DNA of 64,000 nt from Streptomyces sp. NBC_00178 (GCF_036206005.1 NZ_CP108143.1:4121501-4185500), one strand, 5' to 3'; shown: positions 33,566-42,312, counted from the first letter of the stretch. Numbers and translations are program-made. The notes: generated from the letters alone by a model not told the origin.

Positions 33566-35080
33566 TCAGACGCCGGCGGGTTCCTTCGCGGGGTTGTCGC
33601 CCGCACCGGTCGCCGTGCCCCTGCCGGTGGCCGCGACGGTCGAGGCCGCCGGTTCCTGGGAGACGTTGAACTCGGCGAGCAGGGACGTGCTGAAGCCGAA
33701 GAAGTACGTCGCGACGAAGCCCGCGACGTAACCGGCCAGCAGGCCGCCCGCGTAGATCGCGATCGTGGAGCCGAGGCCGTGGTTGCCGTCCAGGAGCGGG
33801 AACAGCGCCCAGCCGGACGGGCCGATGGCCGTGGAGCCGACGGAGTCGCCGAGCTGGTTGAACAGGCCCACGAAGCCGCCGCCGAACGCGCCGCCGACGC
33901 ACGCCGTGATGAACGGGCGGCCCAGGGGAAGGGAGACGCCGTAGATCAGGGGCTCGCCGACGCCCAGCAGGCCCGCCGGGAGCGCGGACCTGATGGTCCG
34001 GCGGATCGACTCGTTGCGGGGGAGGCGGAGGTAGACCGCCGCTGCCGCGCCGACCTGGCCGGCCCCGGCCATCGCGAGGATCGGGAGCAGCACCGTGAAG
34101 CCCTGCTGCTCGATCAGCGTGGTGTGGATCGGGATCAGGGCCTGGTGCAGGCCCAGCATCACCAGCGGCAGGAAGAGGCCGCCCAGCAGGAAGCCCGCGC
34201 CGGCGCCGCCGGTGGAGAGCAGCCAGTCGGCGAACGTACCGATGGCGCTCGACACCTCACCGGCGACGTACATCAGGCCGAAGATCGTGACGAGGCCGGA
34301 GATCAGCACCGTGAGCGTCGGGGTGACCAGGACGTCCAGGGCTTCCGGCACCCAGCGGCGGCACCACTTCTCGACGTACACCGCGAGGACCGCCGCACCC
34401 AGCGCGCCCAGGACGCCGCCCTGGCCGGGGGAGAGCGTCTGGCCGAAGGCGTGGATGTTCGCCACACCGGGGAAGACGATGATCGCCGCGACCGCGCCGC
34501 CGAGGATCGGCGTGCCGCCGAACTCCTTCGCCGTGTTGTAGCCGACGAAGACCGCGATCAGCGCCATGAAACCGGAGGCCATCGCAGCCAGGGCGGGGGT
34601 GACGGACGGCAGCCAGCCGAGGTTCACCAGCAGGCCGTTGAGCCCGGCGATGATGCCGCAGCCGATGAGGGCGGGGATCAGCGGGACGAAGATGTTCGCG
34701 ATCTTGCGCAGGAACATCTTGAACGGGGTGGCGTTCCTGGCCTTCTGCTGGGCCTTGAGCGCGGCACCCTTGTCCGCGAGCTCCTCGGCCGTGTGGACGG
34801 CCGGGGCCTCGGAGGCGCGGCCCTCCTCGACGAGCTGCTCGAACTCCGGTGTGACCCGGGCGACCGTGCCCGGGCCGAGGACGATCTGGTAGGTGTCGTC
34901 CTCGACCACGCCCATGACGGCGGGGACCGCCTTCAGGGCTTCGTCGTCGACGAGGGAACGGTCGTGCAGGCCCAGCCGGAGCCGGGTCATGCAGTGGGCG
35001 ATCGAGCCGACGTTCGCGGCGCCACCGACGAGCGGCAGGATCGCGGCGGCAGTGGCGCGGTTCTTGTCTTCAGCAGTCAT
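33566..35080 (-). CDS. murP: PTS EIIBC component, MurNAc/GlcNAc type (MurP-like)
   Basis: A 504-residue membrane protein. The N-terminal EIIB domain (about 10-80) carries the phosphorylated Cys30 in IAHCMTRLRL. The EIIC domain (about 115-475) has around ten membrane spans and the conserved GVGEPLIYGVSLPLGRPF. There is no EIIA domain, as in E. coli MurP. Being last in a murR-murQ-murP operon, MurNAc is the expected substrate, delivered as MurNAc-6-P. Sucrose, trehalose or GlcNAc would be alternatives on family grounds alone. Confidence 0.85.
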   Translation of the reverse strand: MTAEDKNRATAAAILPLVGGAANVGSIAHCMTRLRLGLHDRSLVDDEALKAVPAVMGVVEDDTYQIVLGPGTVARVTPEFEQLVEEGRASEAPAVHTAEELADKGAALKAQQKARNATPFKMFLRKIANIFVPLIPALIGCGIIAGLNGLLVNLGWLPSVTPALAAMASGFMALIAVFVGYNTAKEFGGTPILGGAVAAIIVFPGVANIHAFGQTLSPGQGGVLGALGAAVLAVYVEKWCRRWVPEALDVLVTPTLTVLISGLVTIFGLMYVAGEVSSAIGTFADWLLSTGGAGAGFLLGGLFLPLVMLGLHQALIPIHTTLIEQQGFTVLLPILAMAGAGQVGAAAAVYLRLPRNESIRRTIRSALPAGLLGVGEPLIYGVSLPLGRPFITACVGGAFGGGFVGLFNQLGDSVGSTAIGPSGWALFPLLDGNHGLGSTIAIYAGGLLAGYVAGFVATYFFGFSTSLLAEFNVSQEPAASTVAATGRGTATGAGDNPAKEPAGV

Positions 35081-35116
35081 GGTGCGTGGTGCCTTGCTGT
35101 GCGGGGAAGTGGTGCG

Positions 35117-36076
35117 TCAGGTGGTGCGGACGGCCGCGAGGGCGGCGCGGAGGTGGCCGTCCGTCTCGGCCAGGAGCGTGGCGGCGGTGGGTCCGTCGAC
35201 CGCGCCGAGGATGGTGAGGATGGCGTTCTTCACCTCACCGCCGGTGGCGGCGAGTGCCGTCTCGATCTCCTCGTCGGAGGCGCCGGTGGCCAGGGAGACG
35301 ATCCGGCGGGAGCGGGCGCGCAGCTTCTCGTTCGACGCGCGCACGTCGACCATGAGGTTCCCGTACGTCTTGCCGAGCCGGATCATCGTGATGGTCGAGA
35401 TCATGTTGAGGACGAGCTTCTGCGCGGTGCCCGCCTTGAGGCGGGTGGAGCCGGTCAGCAGCTCGGGGCCGACGACGATCTCCAGGCCGTGTTCGGCGGC
35501 GGCGGCGAGCGCCGAGTCCGCGTTGCAGGAGAGGCCGAGGGTGAGCGCACCCAGGCTGCGGGCGTGCTCGACGGCGCCGATGGCGTACGGCGTGCGGCCG
35601 GACGCGGAGATGCCGACCACCGTGTCGTCGGCGGTGAGGCCCAGCGCGTCGAGGTCGGCGGCCGCCAGCTCCTTGCTGTCCTCGGCGCCCTCGACGGCCT
35701 TGACCATGGCGGAGGGGCCGCCCGCGATCAGGCCGATGACCTCGGAGGGGTCGGTGTTGAAGGTGGGCGGGCACTCGCTGGCGTCGAGCACACCGAGACG
35801 GCCGGCGGTGCCGGCGCCCGCGTAGATCAGCCGGCCGCCGCGTCCCATGCGCTCGGCGGTGGCGTCGATCGCGGCGGCGATCTGCGGGAGCTTGTCGGCG
35901 ACCGCGGCCGGGACGGTGGCGTCCTCGCCGTTCATGATGCGGGCTATCTCCTGCGTCGGGAGCTGGTCGATCTCGGCGAGCTCCGGGCGGAAGGCCTCGG
36001 TGGTGAGGGTGGCGAGCTGGGCGCGCAGCTCGCCGTAGCCGTCGGCGGCGGCGTTCGCGTCGGTGGTGGAGGTCAT
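35117..36076 (-). CDS. murQ: N-acetylmuramic acid 6-phosphate etherase
   Basis: A 319-residue SIS-domain protein. Motifs: AGTAGRLGVLDASECPPTFN, LIAGGPSAMVKAVEGAEDS, VGISASGRTPYAIGAVEHA and VGPELLTGSTRLKAGTAQK. It cleaves the lactyl ether of MurNAc-6-P to GlcNAc-6-P and lactate; the GlcNAc-6-P then feeds NagA, encoded earlier in the window. It lies 36 bases upstream of murP in the same operon. Confidence 0.95.
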   Translation of the reverse strand: MTSTTDANAAADGYGELRAQLATLTTEAFRPELAEIDQLPTQEIARIMNGEDATVPAAVADKLPQIAAAIDATAERMGRGGRLIYAGAGTAGRLGVLDASECPPTFNTDPSEVIGLIAGGPSAMVKAVEGAEDSKELAAADLDALGLTADDTVVGISASGRTPYAIGAVEHARSLGALTLGLSCNADSALAAAAEHGLEIVVGPELLTGSTRLKAGTAQKLVLNMISTITMIRLGKTYGNLMVDVRASNEKLRARSRRIVSLATGASDEEIETALAATGGEVKNAILTILGAVDGPTAATLLAETDGHLRAALAAVRTT

Positions 36077-36114
36077 GGACAGCGGCTCTGCTTTCTCGGT
36101 CTCTTACGGTTCTA

Positions 36115-36141
36115 CGGGTGCGGGTGCGGGTGCGGGTGCGG
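36115..36141. repeat. Hexanucleotide microsatellite
   Basis: Four tandem GTGCGG units with flanking partial copies in the 71-base gap between the regulator stop and the murQ start. Confidence 0.85.
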
Positions 36142-36147
36142 GCCGGG

Positions 36148-37065
36148 TCAGCGGCTGCGCGGGGTGTGGCGGTGGGCGAGCGCCTCGTACGAGGCGGACA
36201 GCGCGGGCGCGGCCGTCTCGTAGGTGCGCTGGGCGACGCCTATGAACAGGCAGTCCACGACCAGCAGCTGGCTCGTGCGGCTCGACATGGCGGCGGGCCG
36301 GAGCTCGCTCTCGCGTGCGGTGGAGGTGGTCAGCACGTGGTCGGCGTACTGCGAGACGGGTCCGTCCGGGCGGCCGGTGATCGCGATCGTGGTCGCGCCG
36401 CGGTCGAAGGCCACGCGCAGCGGCTCGATGACGTCACCCGTGGAACCGGAGTGCGTGATCGCGATGGCCACGTCGCCGGAGCGGAGCTGCACCGCGTTGG
36501 TCACGGCGAGGTGCGGGTCCATGTGGGCGTGGGCTATCAGGCCGATGCGCAGCAGCTTCTGGGCCAGGTCCTGGCCGACGAGCGAGGACGCGCCGATGCC
36601 GTAGATGTCGATGCGGCGGGCCGTCGCGGCGGCGGCGACGGCCGCACCGAGCTGCACGGTGTCGAGACCGGCCGCCGTGTCCGCGAGGGTCTGCTGCTCG
36701 TCGTAGGCCAGCTTCGTGACGACGTCCGCGATGGGGTCGTCGACCGCGATGTCGGCGGTGACGGCGGGTGCCCGGCCCGACTGCTGGTGGGCGGCGAGCC
36801 CGGCGAGGGCCAGGCGCAGATCGCGGTATCCGGGGTAGCCGAGGAGACGAGCCGTGCGGACGACGGTGGCCTCACTGGTGCCGGTGAGCTCGGCGAGACC
36901 GGTGACGGTGAGGGCGGCGCACCCGGCAGGGTCTCCCGCGACGGCTTCGGCGACCCGCTGCATGGAGCGGGTCATGGACGGGGCGAGGGTCCGCACCTTG
37001 GCCGCGAGGGCGGCGGGCGCGGGCGGGGATTCGCCGGTGAAACTTTCCTTCACGTCTTGGGTCAC
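36148..37065 (-). CDS. RpiR/MurR-family regulator
   Basis: A 305-residue protein. The N-terminal RpiR HTH (about 25-100) has LTVTGLAELTGTSEATVVRTARLLGYPGYRDLRLAL; the C-terminal SIS domain (about 125-270) has DIYGIGASSLVGQDLAQKLLRIG and AITHSGSTGDVIEPL. Heading the murQ-murP operon, it should sense MurNAc-6-P or GlcNAc-6-P. The GTG start has no clear ribosome-binding site; the candidate operator ends 4 bases upstream, so the transcript may be leaderless or an internal start may be used. Confidence 0.88.
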   Translation of the reverse strand: MTQDVKESFTGESPPAPAALAAKVRTLAPSMTRSMQRVAEAVAGDPAGCAALTVTGLAELTGTSEATVVRTARLLGYPGYRDLRLALAGLAAHQQSGRAPAVTADIAVDDPIADVVTKLAYDEQQTLADTAAGLDTVQLGAAVAAAATARRIDIYGIGASSLVGQDLAQKLLRIGLIAHAHMDPHLAVTNAVQLRSGDVAIAITHSGSTGDVIEPLRVAFDRGATTIAITGRPDGPVSQYADHVLTTSTARESELRPAAMSSRTSQLLVVDCLFIGVAQRTYETAAPALSASYEALAHRHTPRSR

Positions 37066-37068
37066 ATT

Positions 37069-37083
37069 TGAAAGATATTTTCA
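37069..37083. promoter_or_regulatory. Candidate RpiR/MurR operator
   Basis: TGAAA-N5-TTTCA is a perfect inverted repeat 4 bases before the regulator start. A related GTGAA-N7-TTCAC lies at 37037-37053 inside its first codons. Such AT-rich dyads are typical RpiR-family sites, so autoregulation is likely. Confidence 0.6.
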
Positions 37084-37202
37084 GTACGGAATCCCGTCAA
37101 CCCCCCTTTTGTCCCCGCCTCGGAAGGATCTCGGAAGGATCGAGCTCGGAAGGATCTCGGAGGGACCGAGGCCGGGTTTGCACGGCGGGGGACAATGGAC
37201 GC

Positions 37203-37571
37203 ATGGAGTTGAACAGCCTGGAGCAGGAGCTGCACACCGCGCGTGCGCTCGTGATGGCCGATCTGGTCGCCGGTGACGTCGCCGAGGCGCAGATGGTCTC
37301 GATGGTCGAGGACGCGGTGACCCACCGGCGCTGGTGGGTGGAGCAGTGGCCCGAGGGAGCGTCCTTCGTCACCGGACTGGTGGCCCAGGACGTCCAGGAC
37401 GCGCTCCTGGAGGAGTACGGACGCTGGCCGTTGTGCCCGGTCTGCACGGGGGAGGCCCCACACGCCCTGGACGTCGAGCCCGAACTCGGCCCCGATCCGC
37501 ACTGGGTCTGCACGAAGGCGACCGTGTCCGTCGCGCCGGTGGGCAGACTCGCCGGGGTGCTCGGCCGGTGA
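37203..37571 (+). CDS. Hypothetical protein with CPVC motif
   Basis: A 122-residue protein, MELNSLEQELHTARALVMADLVAG.... The helical N-terminal half is followed by a possible half zinc-ribbon, LCPVCTGEAPHALDVEPELGPDPHWVC. Function unknown. Its TGA overlaps the GTG of the DUF4031 gene (GTGA), so the two are coupled. Confidence 0.8.
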   Translation: MELNSLEQELHTARALVMADLVAGDVAEAQMVSMVEDAVTHRRWWVEQWPEGASFVTGLVAQDVQDALLEEYGRWPLCPVCTGEAPHALDVEPELGPDPHWVCTKATVSVAPVGRLAGVLGR

Positions 37572-37840
37572 CCGTCTACATCGACCCGCCGACCTGGCCG
37601 GGGCACGGGCGGATGTGGTCCCACCTGGTCAGCGACGTCTCGTTCGAGGAACTGCACGCGTTCGCCGCGGCGATCGGCTGCCCGCCGCGCGCGTTCGAGC
37701 GCGACCACTACGACGTGCCCGAGGAGCGCTACGCGGACGCGGTGCGCGCCGGGGCACGGGAGGTCGGGTCGAAGGAGATCGTGCGCCGGATCACCGAAGC
37801 GGGCCTGCGGAGGCCGAAGGGGCGTCCTGCTCCGCGCTGA
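37568..37840 (+). CDS. DUF4031 protein
   Basis: A 90-residue protein, MTVYIDPPTWPGHGRMWSHLVSDVS..., with the DUF4031 features (YIDPP, GRMWSHL, FERDHYDVPEERY). Aromatic/His/Asp conservation suggests a small metal-binding or hydrolytic protein, but no activity is known. Its 3' end overlaps the convergent MFS gene by 50 bases. Confidence 0.88.
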   Translation: MTVYIDPPTWPGHGRMWSHLVSDVSFEELHAFAAAIGCPPRAFERDHYDVPEERYADAVRAGAREVGSKEIVRRITEAGLRRPKGRPAPR

Positions 37841-39083
37841 CCCGCGCCGGTGCCCCCGCGATCCGCTTGGACGGCCTGCCGTTGTGGAGCCGCATCGAGA
37901 CCACCACGGTCGCCAGACCGGCCACCAGCATCGCGGCGCCCGCCCAGGCCGTCGCGCGGAACCCGAGGCCGGCGTCGATCACCGTGCCGCCCAGCCACGG
38001 CCCGCTCGTGTTGCCCAGGTTGAACGCTGCCGTGGTCGTCGCCCCGGCGAGCGTGGGTGCGACACCGGCCACGTTGAACATCCGGGCGTTGAGCGCCGGG
38101 GCCGTGTAGAACGCCGACAGGCCCAGCAGGAACGCAAGGGCGATCACGGCGACCTGGTTCGAGGCGAACAGGGCGAGCGCCACCAGGAAGACCGTCGAGG
38201 CGGAGATCCCGCTCAGCAGCACACCGAAGAGGTGGGCGTCCGCGACGCGGCCGCCGATCGTCGTGCCGATCAGCGCGCCCACGCCGAACAGGGCGAGCAC
38301 CCACGGCACCCAGCCCGAGCCGAGGTCCGCCACATCCGTCAGGAGAGGCGCGAGATAGCTGAACGCGCAGAACACGCCGCCCGCGGCGAGCGCGGTGATG
38401 ACGATGGACAGCCAGACCTGCCGGTCCCGGTAGATCGCGACCTCGCGCCCGAGCTGCGGCTTCTCGTCCGGCAGCGGGATACGCGGGATACGGGTGACGA
38501 CGCCGGCCAGGGCCACGGCGGACGCGGCGCCCACCGCCCAGAACGCCGAGCGCCAGCCGAGACTCTCCCCGAGGAACGCGCCCAGCGGCACGCCCAGCAC
38601 ATTCGCGATCGACAGCCCGCCGATCATCACGGCCATCGCCCTGGCGCGGGCGTTCACCGGCACCATCGCGATCGCGACCGCCGCGCCGACCGCCCAGAAA
38701 CCGGCACACGCCAGGGCGCTCACCACCCGGGAGACGAACAGCACCTCGTACGTCGGTGCCAGGGCGCCGGCGACCTGGCCGAGCCCGAAGACCGAGATGA
38801 GCGCGATGAGCGTCGTCCGGCGGGGCAGCCGCAGCGTGGCGACCGCCAGCAGTGGGGCGCCGACCACCATGCCGATCGCGAAGGCGGATATGAGGAGCCC
38901 GGCCTTCGGGATCGACACGTTCATGTCGTCGGCGATGGGCGGCAGCAGCCCGGACAGCATGAACTCGCTGGTACCGAGGGCGAACACCGAGAGGCCGAGG
39001 ATGTAGACGGCCATGGGCATGCGGGGACGGCTGGGGACGGAATCGGGCATGACAGTGGCCAACAGCGATGTCGTCCCCGACAT
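37791..39083 (-). CDS. MFS drug exporter (AraJ/Cmx-like, DHA1)
   Basis: A 430-residue transporter with 12 predicted spans. It begins MSGTTSLLATVMPDSVPSRPR and the first span follows MAVYILGLSVFALGTSEFMLSGLLPPIADDM, the hallmark of the AraJ/Cmx chloramphenicol-efflux group. GGGA lies 7 bases before the ATG at 39083; an ATG at 39050 lacks a ribosome-binding site. Substrate unknown, probably an amphiphilic drug. The last 50 bases are antisense to the DUF4031 gene. Confidence 0.88.
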   Translation of the reverse strand: MSGTTSLLATVMPDSVPSRPRMPMAVYILGLSVFALGTSEFMLSGLLPPIADDMNVSIPKAGLLISAFAIGMVVGAPLLAVATLRLPRRTTLIALISVFGLGQVAGALAPTYEVLFVSRVVSALACAGFWAVGAAVAIAMVPVNARARAMAVMIGGLSIANVLGVPLGAFLGESLGWRSAFWAVGAASAVALAGVVTRIPRIPLPDEKPQLGREVAIYRDRQVWLSIVITALAAGGVFCAFSYLAPLLTDVADLGSGWVPWVLALFGVGALIGTTIGGRVADAHLFGVLLSGISASTVFLVALALFASNQVAVIALAFLLGLSAFYTAPALNARMFNVAGVAPTLAGATTTAAFNLGNTSGPWLGGTVIDAGLGFRATAWAGAAMLVAGLATVVVSMRLHNGRPSKRIAGAPARVSAEQDAPSASAGPLR

Positions 39084-39140
39084 TCCCCCGTCCCAGTGGG
39101 TGGACGGGCGCCCGCGGCGGGTGGGCGGGCGCCCGCGGCC

Positions 39141-39785
39141 TCACCGCGTGAGCAGCTCCAGCTCGGTCGTCAGGTTCTGCCGGGCCCTCGGCTCCCACTC
39201 CCCCGACCCCAGCGGGGTGCGGAACAACCGGGGCAGCTCCAGCAGCTGTCGCAGGACGGCGGCCCGCCCTTCGCGGAACGCCTCGTCGGGGACGAAGCCG
39301 TACTCCTCCCGTACCTGGGCCGCGTACGCCGCGTACTCCTTGGGGGCCGACGCCAGGATCGCGAGGTCCGCGTCGCACAGCGCCTCGCCGTTCGTGTCGC
39401 CCGGGGCCGGGTCGTGGGTGACGGTGAGCCGGACCAGGCGGGCGACCTCGGCCGTCGCCGCGTCCGGGAGCCCGGCCTCCGGCAGGGCGCGTTCGGCGAG
39501 GGCCGCGCTGCGTTCCTCGTTCTCGGTGCGGTCGGGCCGGTAGACCGCGTCGTGGAACCAGACGGCGAGGCGCACCACGTCCGGATCGGCGGCGTGCCCG
39601 GCCAGGGCGTCGACCCGGTCCAGAACCTGCGCCAGGTGCGCGGTGGTGTGGTAGCGCCGCTGGGGCTCCGCCCAGCGGCCCAGGAGGTTGTCGGCGTACG
39701 GCAGGGGGTCGGGGCCGGGAGCGGCGCCCCGGACGGCGACGAGGGCGTCCTGCCAGCGGGTGCGGAGCGCGGTGGCGTCGGTCAT
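39141..39785 (-). CDS. HD-domain metal-dependent phosphohydrolase
   Basis: A 214-residue protein with HD-superfamily residues: YHTTAHLAQVL (first His), VWFHDAVY (HD pair) and a later CDADLAILA Asp. It is the widespread predicted HD hydrolase family of actinobacteria, probably acting on a nucleotide or phosphate ester. It lies downstream of pxpA's divergent promoter and upstream of the MFS gene on the same strand, with 57 bases between them. Confidence 0.88.
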   Translation of the reverse strand: MTDATALRTRWQDALVAVRGAAPGPDPLPYADNLLGRWAEPQRRYHTTAHLAQVLDRVDALAGHAADPDVVRLAVWFHDAVYRPDRTENEERSAALAERALPEAGLPDAATAEVARLVRLTVTHDPAPGDTNGEALCDADLAILASAPKEYAAYAAQVREEYGFVPDEAFREGRAAVLRQLLELPRLFRTPLGSGEWEPRARQNLTTELELLTR

Positions 39786-39846
39786 ACGGCGACTGTAGAG
39801 CGGGCGGTCCTTGTCGCGCGGGGCGCCCGGTCGCTAGCGTGCGAGC

Positions 39847-40626
39847 GTGACGGAACGGGCGGAACCCACGCATCCCATCGACCTCAACGCGGACCTGGGT
39901 GAGGGCTTCGGCCGCTGGACCCTCACCGAGGACGACGCGCTGCTCACGTGTGTCACCAGCGCCAACGTCGCCTGCGGCTTCCACGCGGGCGACGCCTCCG
40001 TGATGCGGCGGGTCTGCGACAAGGCGGCCGAGCGGGGCGTGCGCATCGGCGCCCAGGTCTCCTACCGCGACCTGGCCGGCTTCGGACGGCGCGCCATGGA
40101 CGTGCCGGCGGACGAACTCACCGCCGAGATCGCCTACCAGATCGGGGCCCTGCGGGTCTTCGCCGAAGCGGCCGGGTCCTCGGTGTCGTACGTCAAACCG
40201 CACGGCGCCCTCTACAACCGCGTCGTCCGGGACGACACCCAGGCCGCCGCCGTCGTTGCGGGTGCGGTGCTCGCCGGCGGATCCCCGGCCGTGCTCGGGC
40301 TGCCCGGCTCGCGGTTGCTCGCGCACGCCGGGGCGGCGGGCCTGACCCCCGTCCCGGAGGCCTTCGCCGATCGCGCGTACACCCCGCAGGGCACCCTCGT
40401 CCCGCGCGGCGAGGAGGGCGCCGTGGTGGACGACGCGGACGAGGTCGTGCGCCGCAGCGTCCGCATGGCCGTGGAGGGGGCCGTCACCGGGGTGGACGGC
40501 AGCCGCATCGCGGTCGCCGCCCGCTCGCTGTGCGTCCACGGGGACACCCCCGGGGCCGCGGCGCTCGCGCGGCGGGTCAGGGCCGCGCTGGAGGAGGCGG
40601 GCGTCCCCGTCCGGGCGTTCGCGTGA
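39847..40626 (+). CDS. pxpA: 5-oxoprolinase subunit A (LamB/YcsF)
   Basis: A 259-residue LamB/YcsF protein: DLNADLGEGFGRW, NVACGFHAGD, RIGAQVSYRDLAGFGRR and KPHGALYN are all canonical. With PxpBC it hydrolyses 5-oxoproline (pyroglutamate) to glutamate using ATP. It heads the pxpABC operon; its stop overlaps the pxpB start (GTGA). Confidence 0.95.
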   Translation: MTERAEPTHPIDLNADLGEGFGRWTLTEDDALLTCVTSANVACGFHAGDASVMRRVCDKAAERGVRIGAQVSYRDLAGFGRRAMDVPADELTAEIAYQIGALRVFAEAAGSSVSYVKPHGALYNRVVRDDTQAAAVVAGAVLAGGSPAVLGLPGSRLLAHAGAAGLTPVPEAFADRAYTPQGTLVPRGEEGAVVDDADEVVRRSVRMAVEGAVTGVDGSRIAVAARSLCVHGDTPGAAALARRVRAALEEAGVPVRAFA

Positions 40627-41258
40627 GCGGCGTCCGGGTGCTGGCCGCCGGTCCCCGCGCCCTGCTCGTGGAACTCGCCTCCGGCGAGGAGGCGGAGGCG
40701 TTCCACGCGGAACTGCTGCGCCGCCGGGCCGCCGGGGAACTCCCCCCGGTGCGCGAGATCGTCCCCGGCGCCCGGACCGTGCTCCTGGACGGCGTCGACG
40801 ACCCCCTGCTGGCCGGACGGCTGCGCTCGTGGACCGTGCCCCCGCTGCGCCCGGGCACCGCCGGGACGGTCGAGCTGTCCGTCGTCTACGACGGCCCGGA
40901 CCTCGCCGACGTGGCCGAGGCGTGGGGCGTGGGCGTCGACGAGGTGTCGGACATCCACGCCCGTACGGAGTTCCGGGTCGCCTTCTGCGGCTTCGCGCCC
41001 GGCTTCGGGTACCTCACGGGGCTGCCCGGACACCTGACCGTCCCGCGCCGCGCCACGCCCCGCACCCGGGTGCCGGCCGGGGCCCTGGCCCTCGCCGGGC
41101 CGTACACCGGCGTCTATCCGCGCCCGTCGCCCGGAGGCTGGCAGCTCATCGGCCGGATGACCGGACCGGAGGTCCTGTGGGACCCGGGGCGCGAACCGGC
41201 GGCGCTGTTCCGGCCCGGCATCCGGGTCCGCTTCGTGGCCGAGCGGGCGCACCGATGA
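40623..41258 (+). CDS. pxpB: 5-oxoprolinase subunit B (KipI-like)
   Basis: A 211-residue AHS1-domain protein starting at GTG. Conserved segments: VELSVVYDGPDLADVAEAWG, FCGFAPGFGYLTGLP and VPAGALALAGPYTGVYPRPSPGGWQLIGR. It overlaps both neighbours by 4 bases (GTGA and ATGA), consistent with equal expression of the complex subunits. Confidence 0.95.
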   Translation: MSGVRVLAAGPRALLVELASGEEAEAFHAELLRRRAAGELPPVREIVPGARTVLLDGVDDPLLAGRLRSWTVPPLRPGTAGTVELSVVYDGPDLADVAEAWGVGVDEVSDIHARTEFRVAFCGFAPGFGYLTGLPGHLTVPRRATPRTRVPAGALALAGPYTGVYPRPSPGGWQLIGRMTGPEVLWDPGREPAALFRPGIRVRFVAERAHR

Positions 41259-42115
41259 GCCGGGGGCTCGAAGTGGTCCGGGCCGGTGTGCTGACCACGG
41301 TGCAGGACGAGGGCCGGACCGGCTGGGCGCACGTCGGAGTGCCCAGGGCCGGGGCTCTGGACGGGCCCTCCCTGCGGCTGGCCAACCGGCTCGTCGGCAA
41401 CACCCCCGGCGCGGCGGTGCTGGAGACCACGCTCACGGGCTGCGCGGTCCGGCCGCTCGGAGCGGGGCCGGTGCTCGCCGTCGTCGGCGGCGCGGGCTGC
41501 GCCGTCACCGTCGACGGACGCCCCGTCGCCTGGGGCGCGCCGGTGCGCGTGCCCGCGGGCGCCGTGCTGGAGGCCGGGCCGGCGCTCCACGGGCTGCGCG
41601 CCTACCTGGCGTTCGCCGGCGGGCTGGTACCCGAGCCCGTCCTCGGCAGCAGGTCCACCGACCTGCTCTCGGGGCTCGGGCCGCCGGTCCTGCGCGACGG
41701 CGACGTCCTGCCGCTCGGTGCCCCGGGCGGCGCGCCGGCGGCCGACACCGTGCCCTGGCCCGGTGCGCCCGCCGAACTGGTCCTGCCGCTGCACCCGGGC
41801 CCGCGCGACGACTGGTTCACGGGCCCGGCCCTACGCACGCTCACCACGGCCGTGTACCGCGTGTCGGAGCGCGGCAACCGCATCGGGCTGCGCCTGGAGG
41901 GCCCGGCCCTGCGGCGCGCGCGGGACGGCGAACTGCCCAGTGAGGGGATGGTGCTGGGGGCCGTCCAGGTGCCGCCGGACGGACGGCCCGTGGTGTTCCT
42001 CAACGACCACCCGACGACGGGCGGTTACCCGGTCGTCGGGGTGGTCGCGGAAGCGGCCCTGGCGGGGGCGGCGCAGGCGGCGCCGGGGACACCGGTGCGG
42101 TTCGTACGCGCCTGA
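41255..42115 (+). CDS. pxpC: 5-oxoprolinase subunit C (KipA-like)
   Basis: A 286-residue AHS2-domain protein: GVLTTVQDEGRTGWAHVGVPRAGALD, LVGNTPGAAVLE, and near the C-terminus PSEGMVLGAVQVPPDGRPVVFLNDHPTTGGYPVVG. It completes the pyroglutamate hydrolase. Last gene of the operon. Confidence 0.95.
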   Translation: MSRGLEVVRAGVLTTVQDEGRTGWAHVGVPRAGALDGPSLRLANRLVGNTPGAAVLETTLTGCAVRPLGAGPVLAVVGGAGCAVTVDGRPVAWGAPVRVPAGAVLEAGPALHGLRAYLAFAGGLVPEPVLGSRSTDLLSGLGPPVLRDGDVLPLGAPGGAPAADTVPWPGAPAELVLPLHPGPRDDWFTGPALRTLTTAVYRVSERGNRIGLRLEGPALRRARDGELPSEGMVLGAVQVPPDGRPVVFLNDHPTTGGYPVVGVVAEAALAGAAQAAPGTPVRFVRA

Positions 42116-42264
42116 CGGGCACAGCGGCGAGGGCGCCGTCCGGCCCTGTCACCGCGAGGTCCGCGGCGCGCCCGGTCCGCGGATGCCGGCGCCGTCTCGC
42201 GTATCTTCACGCTTGCGTTCACATCTGGAGCTGCGCGGCCGGGTGGCTGACCCGTAGTCTGGTT

Positions 42265-42280
42265 ATTGGACTAGACCTGT
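42265..42280. promoter_or_regulatory. DasR-like (dre) site upstream of cutC
   Basis: ATTGGACTAGACCTGT matches 13 of 16 bases of the dre consensus ACTGGTCTAGACC(A)(C/G)T, including CTAGACC. It lies 33 bases before the cutC ATG, in the only promoter-sized gap there. Confidence 0.75.
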
Positions 42281-42312
42281 AGTCCGCAGCCGCTCCGAGG
42301 GAATGGAACACC

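Noticed and set aside
33272..36223. A plus-strand open frame of over 980 codons antisense to the mur operon
   Set aside because: Low-complexity translation antisense to clear PTS and murQ genes.
39105..39139. Repeated CGGGCGCCCGCGG motif as a mobile or regulatory element
   Set aside because: Two short GC palindromes between MFS and HD genes; most simply a weak hairpin region.
37729..40539. A minus-strand open frame of over 930 codons
   Set aside because: Crosses the MFS, HD and pxpA genes in a wrong frame, with Arg/Gly-rich composition and no recognisable motif.
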